Source: Leptobrachium leishanense (lineage: Eukaryota > Chordata > Amphibia > Anura > Megophryidae). From it: 64,000 nucleotides of DNA. Positions 41,401 to 50,400 of this stretch are shown in pieces. Positions within the stretch are counted from its first letter, which is position 1; every line of letters starts with the position of its first letter. The translations under genes were made by a program, and so were the position numbers. Below the pieces are notes generated by a model. The model did no database searches, had not been told where the DNA came from, and was given only the letters and a program-made list of their open reading frames with translations. The stretch spans positions 46,000,201 to 46,064,200 of the forward strand of contig CM019069.1 of the NCBI GenBank assembly GCA_009667805.1, read 5' to 3'.

Positions 41401-44400
41401 CCTAGGGGCTGGGGCGGCTGTCCGAATGCTCTATCGGCATTCGGACAGGCCCTGCAGCTGCTCTCGCCACTTTGTTTATACTTACCTTCCTTTAGCGACG
41501 CCGGGAAAGTCTTCACGCGTGCGAAGGCCCCCAGCCGCGACCACGTGGGACCATGTGATCGCGGCTGGGGTCCTTCCAACGAGCGCACGCGCGGAAACTT
41601 TCCCGGCGTCGCTAAAGGAAGGTAAGTATAAACAAAGTGAGCAGCTGCAGGGCCTGTCCGAATGCCGATAGAACATTCAGACAGGCCCTGCAGCTGCTCT
41701 CCGCTCATACTTACCTTCCTTTAGCGACGCCGGGAAAGTTTCCCCGCGTGCGCTCGTTGGAAGGACCCCAGCCGCGATCACATGGTCGCGGCTGGGGACC
41801 TTCCAAGGAGCGCACGCGCGCGAAGACTTTCCCGGCGTCGCTAAAGGAAGGTAAGTATGAGCGGAGAGTGAGTTGGGGGGGGCATTATCCATGAGTTGGG
41901 GAGGCATTATCCATGAGCTGGGGGGGGGCAGTATCCATGAGACCTGGGGGGGCATTATATGAGGTCTGTTCTTATTGGAAAGCGGTCACATGACATAAGA
42001 TAAAAGTATCGGTGAGTACTTGAACAAAAGTATCTGTACTCGGTCTTAAAAAGTGGTATCGGTGCATGCCTAGTATCCAGCCCCGAGTGTGGCTCGGGGT
42101 TACCGCTTTCAGCAATGAAATTTTAATTCATGACTCGGAGGCTCCTATTTTGCATCTCTTTCTTAGCATTTATTTAACAGCAGCATAAAAAACTTTAACA
42201 GGTAAACTTGCCCCTCCCTTCCCACAGTCCTTTGCAACAAGCACCCTCCCCTCTCTATAAACAGGCTCTTCCCGCCAAAATGACCCTCTCTCTTAGCTGC
42301 TCGTGACCAGATAAGTACCTCTGAGCAGCGCTCCTCATTCTGGTCGGTATTCTGGTCCCGGCGTCCCGATTTTAACACGGGCGCCGGCCGAGTATCGGCT
42401 ATTGCGCTTCGCCCTTAATATATTCTAAAACCGCTGGTTACGATGCGCTTCCATTACGGCCGGATCCACTTCTCTCGCAGCAGCGGCTAATGTGATCGTC
42501 GCACGCGCTCATTCGGCCGTTTGCCTGCCACGAGCATAGTCGAGTTCCACCATGCCTGCGAAAGGAAAACGCAAGTCACGTCCTCCCTCGGTGGAATCTG
42601 AAGGTTCGGGGGACAGCGATGCTGAGCTTCCGGTCACTCACTCTCCCGCGGGAGACCCGGCCCCTCCTTCCCTGACGCTATCCTCAGACATGCAGGCCTC
42701 CATTGCCTCCGCAGTCAAGGTGGAGGTAGTCAATTTATCCTCCACCTTCTCTAGCTCCCTCCTAGAGGTTTTGACGGCCGTTCAGGCCTTACAGCAATCT
42801 GCCATACCCGTGACTCCAGGCTCCAGCCCTGCGGAGGGCCCGTCTTCCAGCCCGGCAGTAGTTTTGCCCCCCGATGGGGTGGGCAAAAAGTCAGTGCGGA
42901 AGACAAAGCACTTGGCTCGAGGGGCTGGCATCCCTGCAGCACTGCCACCACCTAATGAAACACCCCCTCGTAAAAGGGCCCCAGTTACCCAAACACCAGC
43001 AGCTACTGCTGCAAAACGGCCCAAACAGGTGGATAACTCCCCTCCAGCGGAGGCGGATGGTGAGGACGAAGACGCCTCTCACTCAGATGATCCCGATGGT
43101 CTGTCGGCCGGGGATGATGAAGTGGTGCTCCACGCTCCCTATGATGAGCTATTTGACATGGGAGACACGGTGACCTATGCCCCTACTGGGGATAAGGCGA
43201 TAATTTGTGACCCACAAGGGGACCCTGAGGATCTGTCCCACCCCCGATCTTCAGCCTGGTCACCAAGGCCCCACGTGGAGAAGTGGCTGGACGACCGCAT
43301 GCGGCGCCCGTTAGACAAAGCCACACGAGACAGGATGCGAGCTGAATGCCCACGTCCCACCACTCTGAGAAAGACCTGCCTGACTCCCCTAGTGGACAAG
43401 GACTTCCAAAAATGTCACCCACCATGGCTGGTCCGCAAAAGCGGGCATTGACCAAGCTTTTAAAAAGTGCCAGGATCGCCTACTGGACACTGTGGGCCCC
43501 TTAATCAAGCTGTTTGATGTTGCGGAAGGGGCAAAAGCCCAAGGGGACACCCTGGATCCCTTCATGGTGAGGGGCTGGCTCCAACGGGCCATCTGTTTTT
43601 TTAGCTAATGCTAATTCCGCCATCTCGGCTGAGAGGCGCACATCTATCCTGTTAAAAGTGGACAATCAGCTCATGGAGAAAGCTGACTCAGATCTCGGCA
43701 GTGAAGCCCAAGGGCTACTGTTTAGCGAAAAGTTCGTCTGAGACCTGGGCAAATACGCCAATACGTTCACCTCCCTTGACAAGGTCTCGACCTCCCATGA
43801 AAAAAGTATTCAAGGGGCGTGTTTTTGGCAAGGCCGGTAGAGCTAGGGGGAACTTTACCGGCCGCCCAGGACCGGGTACCAACACAGCCCAACCCTTCTC
43901 GACTCCCACTGCCCCGCAAACGCAAGGCAGTGAAGCGCCGTATTACAACACGGGATTCTTCCCCTCGCGTACCCGCGGTTGGCGTGGTAGAGGCTTCCGT
44001 GGCCCCCGGGGGTCCTTCAATTCCCGTCGCCTACCAGGTAAGACACCATTTGCGCTCGCAGACTTTACCACGGGTGGGGGGGGGCGCATAGCGCGTTTTC
44101 TTGCCAATTGGCAAACCCTGACCTCGGACCCCTGGGTCCTACAGTCACAGGCTTCCACCTGGACTTCAAAGCCGTTCCGTCACAGATGGCCCTTCCTACG
44201 CCCCTCCGATTCTCCTCAGAGTGCTCCACGATGGTAGACGAGGAGGTGCGGAGTCTGGCTCGGAAGGGGGCGATAGAACGAGTTCAGTCACACAAACTGG
44301 GGTTTGTAAGCAATTTATTCCTGGTGGCCAAGAAAGGCGGGGGCTCAAGACCCGTCATAAATCTAAAGGAACTAAACTCCTTCATAATGCATCGTCATTT

Positions 44401-47400
44401 CAAAATGGAGGGCATGAAGGATCTTCCTCCCCTTCTCCTGCTGGGGGATTGGCTAGCAAAGGTGGATCTAAAGGACGCCTATCTATCCGTCCCCGTGACG
44501 ACCGAACACAGAGACTTCCTGCAGTTTTATTGGCAGGGGGAGCTCTGGTGTTTCTCCAGTCTTCCCTTCGGGCTCTCCTCCGCACCTTGGTGCTTTACCA
44601 AACTGCTGAGGCTGGTGATGGCGAATTTGCGAGAACGAGGTGTTCGTCTCATCGTGTACCTAGACGACATTCTGCTTCTGTCATCCACGAAAGCGTTGCT
44701 TTCTCTGCACTTGCAGTGGACCCTCTCCCTCCTGCAGGGGCTGGGTTTCGTGGTGAATGCGGAGAAATCCATTCTTCAACCAACCTTGCGGCTGGAATTC
44801 TTGGGCCTAATTGTGGATTCAACATCCATGCGGCTCACTCTTCCAGCCGACAAGATTTCCACAATAGAACGGGAGGCACGCTCTCTCTCCTAAGACACGA
44901 TCCTTGTTCCCTGAGGGCTCTCGCTCGCATGGTGGGCTTCCTCTCGGCCACCAGGTTGGCGATTACCCCCCGCCCCCCTGCATTATCGGGCCCTCCAACG
45001 CCTGATGGCCCGTTTCCTCCGGGAAGGGGTGCCTTACACAGGGATGATCTCCCTCTCGGACGAAGCTCGCCGGGATCTCGCGTGATGGACGACGGACCTC
45101 CGGTCTTGGAACCGGAAAGCGATCCTTCCAGCCCCTCCCTGCCTCACGATAGAGTCGGATGCTTGCCGCTCCGGTTGGGGAGCTCGCTGCGGCTCTCTGG
45201 AGACGGGGGGCGGTTGGTCGAAGGAGGAGACCCTCCTCCACATCAATTGCCTGGAACTGCTTGCAGGCTTGTTTTCAATCCAGTGCTTCGCCAAGGGACT
45301 ACGGGATTGCACAATCCTCCTGCGCATGGACAATTTCCTGGCCGTTCACAACATCAACGCCCTGGGGGGGTCCCAGGTCCCCCATGCTCACACTGCTAGC
45401 TCAACAGTTTTGGGCACATTGCTTCACCTAGGGGCTCGCGGTTCATGCACAGTTCCTCCCAGGTCTCGACTGTGGTAGCGGATTGGAACTCCAGACACAC
45501 GCTGGATTCGGGCGATTGGAGGCTGCTACCCGCAATCTTCGCTCGTTTATCGCGTCTCTGGGGTCCGTTAACGACCGATCTGTTCGCCTCGCGTCTGAAT
45601 CGCCAGCTTCCGAGGTTTTACAGCTGGCGTCCGGACCCCGAGGCGCGAGCAACGGATGCATTCCTACAACCTTGGTCCCGGGGACGGCTTTACGCCTTTC
45701 CCCCTTTCGCCATGGTGGCTCGCACCCTGGCCAGGGTCCGCTCACAATCGGCGACCCTAGTCTTGGTGGCGCCCCTCTGGCGGAGCCAATCTTGGTTTCC
45801 GGCCCTCTTAGAGATGGCCATAGATTGTCCGGGGGTGTTGCCTTGCCCCCCGGATCTCATCACAGATCCGGAAGGCAGACCTCACCCCCTTATCACGTCT
45901 CACTGTCCGTTGACTGCATGGTTGGTGTCCGGGGACCCGGCTTTGTCGTTGGTGTTTCGGAACGCACTGACGCCTTGCTCCAACGCGCATGGGCCCCCGG
46001 TACCCAAGCGGCCTACGGCACTGCCTGGTCCCGGTGGATTCGCTGGTGTATGGATGGGGGTCTGGATTCCCTTTCAGCCCCTGTGAATGCCGTGCTGGAT
46101 TTCCTCACAGAACTCTTCGAGCGGGGATTGGCATACCGTACGGTTAATTCGTTTCGCTCGGGGATTTCGGCAGGCCACCTCGGATTCCAGGGGGTCCCGG
46201 CGGGACGTCATCCCCGGGTATGTAGGTTGTTGCGCGCCATTCGCTTATCGCGTCCCCCGCGCCCCCGTTATTCTTCCACATGGGACGTCTCCGTGGTCCT
46301 TAACTTTCTGATGGCGTGGCCGGATAATGATGACCTGTCGTTACGCCAACTGTCCGCAAAATTGTTGATGTTGTTTTGCTTGCTCTCATGTAAACTAGGG
46401 ATGCACCGATACCGATACTAGTATCGGTATCGGGGCCGATATTGCCGTTTGCATGAGTACTTGTTACTCGTGCAAACGGCCCGATACATCCCGCCGATAC
46501 CGGAAGCCGGCGCTGGGCCGGCTTGCCGGTATCCGCGGGGCTGGGGAAGCTGGCCGCGTGCATGTAAAGCACGCGGCCAGCGTTCCCCTCCGGCGCGCCA
46601 AATACTCACCCTTCCTGAAGTTCCGGTCGCTGGGCAGTGATGCGTTCCCGCGGCCACTGGGCGCTCCTGTGACGCTGCCTCTCGCGGCTTTGCCCGGTTC
46701 GCTGCCTGCGCGCTTACGAAACACGCACGGCTGCTTGGCGTCCTATGGACATTTTGCCTTTATTCCTCTCCTATGTGATTCCCCATTGCCTGGTGTCATC
46801 CACCTCGCTAGCCCGTTGGGTGATGGCATCGGCCGGTGTTGATGTCTCCACGTTTGGTGCGCATTCTATGCGCAGTGCCATGGCTTCCTCAGCGGTGCTG
46901 TCAGGCTGCCGGTTGGAGGATCTCATGAGGGCGGCGGATTGGTCCAGGGAATCGACCTTCCGAACGTTCTATTTGAAGCCTGTCGATCATTGGTCGGCTG
47001 CGGTCCTAGACAGGCTTTGAATATGCAAAATAGGAGCCTCCGAGTCATGAATTAAAATTGATAATTTTCCTAAGTATGACGGGAAGTTAGAATTTTAAAG
47101 ACTCGGAGGCGAGTATTTTCCCACCCGGTCCCACCCTGGGTTTTGCTCTGTGGCTTGGGCGTTGGCTCGCCGGTTCATGGTTCTTATTATTCCTCTTCTT
47201 CCCACAGCCTCCTGATTTTCTCCAGTCTCATTTGGATGGTTTCCTCGTTGTTTGGCTCTTCTGCCCGTTGGATGATGACTCGCGCGCAAGAGCGTCATTT
47301 TGGCGGGAAGAGCCTGTTTATAGAGAGGGGAGGGTGCTTGTTGCAAAGGACTGTGGGAAGGGAGGGGCAAGTTTACCTGTTAAAGTTTTTTATGCTGCTG

Positions 47401-50400
47401 TTAAATAAATGCTAAGAAAGAGATGCAAAATACTCGCCTCCGAGTCTTTCTTAAAATTCTAACTTCCCGTCATACTTAGGAAAATTATCAATTAACCCCC
47501 GAGCCACACTCTAATACTGCTAGGGAGCCAAATAAATCGTACCGATTCTGACATATAAAATATGTCAGAATCGGAACGCCAGGGAGGTTACGTTATATTT
47601 ACAAAAAGACATCGTTCCAGTTAGCTTTGTTATCTTGGTATGTGGCAAAAAGTCTTTAGAGTTTCAAATTTTTTTTCAGCAATTCACAGGCATCTCTCTA
47701 CCAGAGAAGGCTCCTGGTCACAAGATCTGGAAGAAAAATCAAAGGAAGGGGTCCCAGGGTGAGTACTGGGGCTTTCTTAGTAAGCCGTCAAAGAATTGTG
47801 ACTGGCTATGTAAAAACGGTTTAAATATTTAATCAGACCTTTAGTGTCATGTTAATATAGTTTTGGTGTTGGCTAAGGCCAAAAAGAGGGACATATGCAT
47901 GTTATCTGTTTTTTAAAGGGCCACAACCACCAAAAAATTAAAATCCTTATTTTGTTGCTGATATCTTACATGTGCTTTATTTTTCTCTTGTGTGCTTAGT
48001 TATGAAAATCTTTTATGTGTCACTTGTTGCATCTAAACTCTGAACTTTTGTGTAAACAGCCCACCCACACACCAGTATCTTCAATTGCTCTTCACTGTGT
48101 GGCTTTAGCCATAGGATGGAGTCTATGGGTCGATCACGGTCTCCAATCTCATTGTATTTTGTGGGATGTATTCAAAGAACATGGGGGGGTAGATTAGAAG
48201 TCTTTTAAGCTCCCTGACATATCTCATTCAGCTGCCATCTCTTATCTTGGGTAGCCTGAAGAACAATAGCCCCCTGTAGCCTGATCTAACCATTGCCTCC
48301 TCCACCTCAATAAACTGGTAAATACTGTAGAAAAGAAGTGAATACCACTTGACCATAGCCATACAGTGCAAATGTACAGTATAATCCCATCAGCATATTT
48401 TATACTGTATGCACTATTTGACAATCGGTTCCATCTGCTGGCTAAATAGCGCTGCTGCTGCTATAATGCAGCTCTGATTGCTGTTTCTCCAATAGACTAA
48501 TATTTACTGGCTATTCAATCTGTACTAGACCGTTGGTTGTGATGTCCTTTACAGACACAATTGAGCCTATATAGAAACGGATTCTGTTTGCAATAACAGA
48601 AATACATTTGCATTGCTCGCAAATGAGACTAGAACATGTTCACTCTCTCAGGCACATGCAGGTGCTTTTGAAGATCGTTTTAGGACTGGTCCTCTATTCT
48701 GTGTTTAAAAATATTAAAGGATCCTGCAGAAACATCAATTGTCAGTTCTCTAGGTTTAGAGACTGTCACAAAGACCCATATTTGTTGGTCTTGCTTAAGG
48801 GTATCTCTGATTACTAATGTTTATTTGTTTTTTTTTTTTTTTTTCAGCGGTACCGAACGCCATCTAGATCGCGGTCCAGAGATCGCTTTCGGAGAAGTGA
48901 GACGCCCCCTCACTGGAGGCAGGAAATGCAGAGGACCCAGCGGATGAGATATTCTAGTGGAGAACGATGGATCAAAGGCGACAAGTGAGTAATCCTGCAG
49001 TTTCTCTTTACATTTTATTTCCTGCATTGATAAGGTAGCATTGCCCACTGTTGTGAATGGGATTTTTATGTTGCAATATATCGATCATCATAAAGTCTTC
49101 ATAGTGTCCATGGAGGGGGAAAATTTTGCACCTATGGGCAAATCTCCAAAAAAAATAAAAATCTAAAGAGAAGCAAAAGATAAAAGAGGTGGCTCAGGAT
49201 TAAAGGGCCAATAAATAGATCTTGTATTAGAAATACAGGGGATACTCCTATGTGATAGCCCCCGTGTCTACAGCTTACCTGTACTAGCGTGTCCCAGATA
49301 AAGAAGTATCTTGATAACTAGCAGTCTGTCCTAGCATCCTATTGCTTTAATGGGAGCTAAGCATAGTCCATAAACCTCAACTGAGCCGTGGCTTTTGAAA
49401 CTCGCCACCCAAGACATACTTGAAAACGAGAGAAATCTCCATGTATCCTTCCTGGTAAAATCCTTTCTCAAAAAAAAGGTAAGCTCAGCGCTCCTCAGTT
49501 TTCTTTGAAGCTGTTTCTCGTCCTTTGAGGCCCTCTAGTGGTCCAAGGGTGCAAATAGACAATCTGGATTTTCTAATGCAATATAAATTAAGTTTTAACA
49601 TACTTTGTATCCTCCACCATTGTTCTTTGTGAAGCCGCCTGTGAACTGTTAGAAACTTGCAGCGCTGTCAGGCGTTTTATATATGGACACGGACTGGGAC
49701 TCTTCTTGTACCCTGATCTCTGTATGAAGTAATATGTAAGGACACCTGTAAAGATCCTATCGCCTATATTTCAGAAATAAGAACTTGCAAACAAAGATAT
49801 CTAGGCCACATTTATGTTGCTTTTTATCTTTGTGCCCTTTTGTTTTTAAGCAAAGCTTTGCTTATGATTTCAATGGGAATACTGTTGTGGCACAAGCAGT
49901 TGTTTCTCCATGTTTTGTCTGCTTGGGGCTATAGCTCAAAGGTAAAATCTCTTTTATCCCTGAAGTTTAACTCTCATTAACTCTTACACAGATGTAACGA
50001 ACTGCATTTTTTTAATAAGCTTGGTTTGTTACATGAAATTAACGTACTGTAACTCTTCTAGGAGTGAACTAAACGATCAAGACAATCAAAGCCCTGTAAT
50101 GGGGAGAGAACGCAAACCTTCTGATCAAATGCCGGTTTCAGAGAGCCCCGTCAAAAGAGGGGATCGAGAACGGAAATCTAAAGAGGACTTCTCAAGCAGC
50201 AAGGACCGTGAGCCCAAGAAAGAACCCGAAAAAGAAGAAAAACAAAACAAAAGTGCGAGGACAACAAAATATGAAAGCCGCAGCGAAAGCAAAGAAAACA
50301 CTAGGAGCAACAGAGATGCTAAACACAGCCGGCATGAGATGAAGGCAAGGTCAAAGAGCAACGACCGGAGTCACGAAAGAGGGAAAGATAAGGAAAAACA

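Larger units (their letters stand above)
42125..47495 (+). mobile_element. DIRS-type tyrosine-recombinase retrotransposon, nearly full length
   Basis: Inverted terminal repeats of about 150 bases (42148-42290 against 47300-47430) and an internal complementary region (47027-47115) that is complementary to both extreme ends are diagnostic of DIRS elements. Order: gag-like ORF, reverse transcriptase, RNase H and C-terminal extension, tyrosine recombinase in an overlapping frame. There is no clear target duplication, as expected. It carries frameshifts, stops and a hAT insertion, so it is inactive. Confidence 0.9.
41039..47590. mobile_element. P element (copy 5) hosting nested hAT-like and DIRS insertions
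   Basis: The P element is split into 41039-41283, 42073-42124 and 47496-47590. It begins ttaacctccctggcgg and ends cgccagggaggtta. Removing 41284-42072 (plus one duplication) and 42125-47495 restores the family order. Confidence 0.8.

Noticed and set aside
44221..45399. 392-codon plus-strand frame in the DIRS element
   Set aside because: It runs mostly out of frame with the RT, with no motif over most of its length; only a short part restores the true frame after a shift.
42125..47495. Endogenous retrovirus or LTR element
   Set aside because: No LTRs, no protease or envelope; inverted ends, internal complementary region and tyrosine recombinase point to DIRS.
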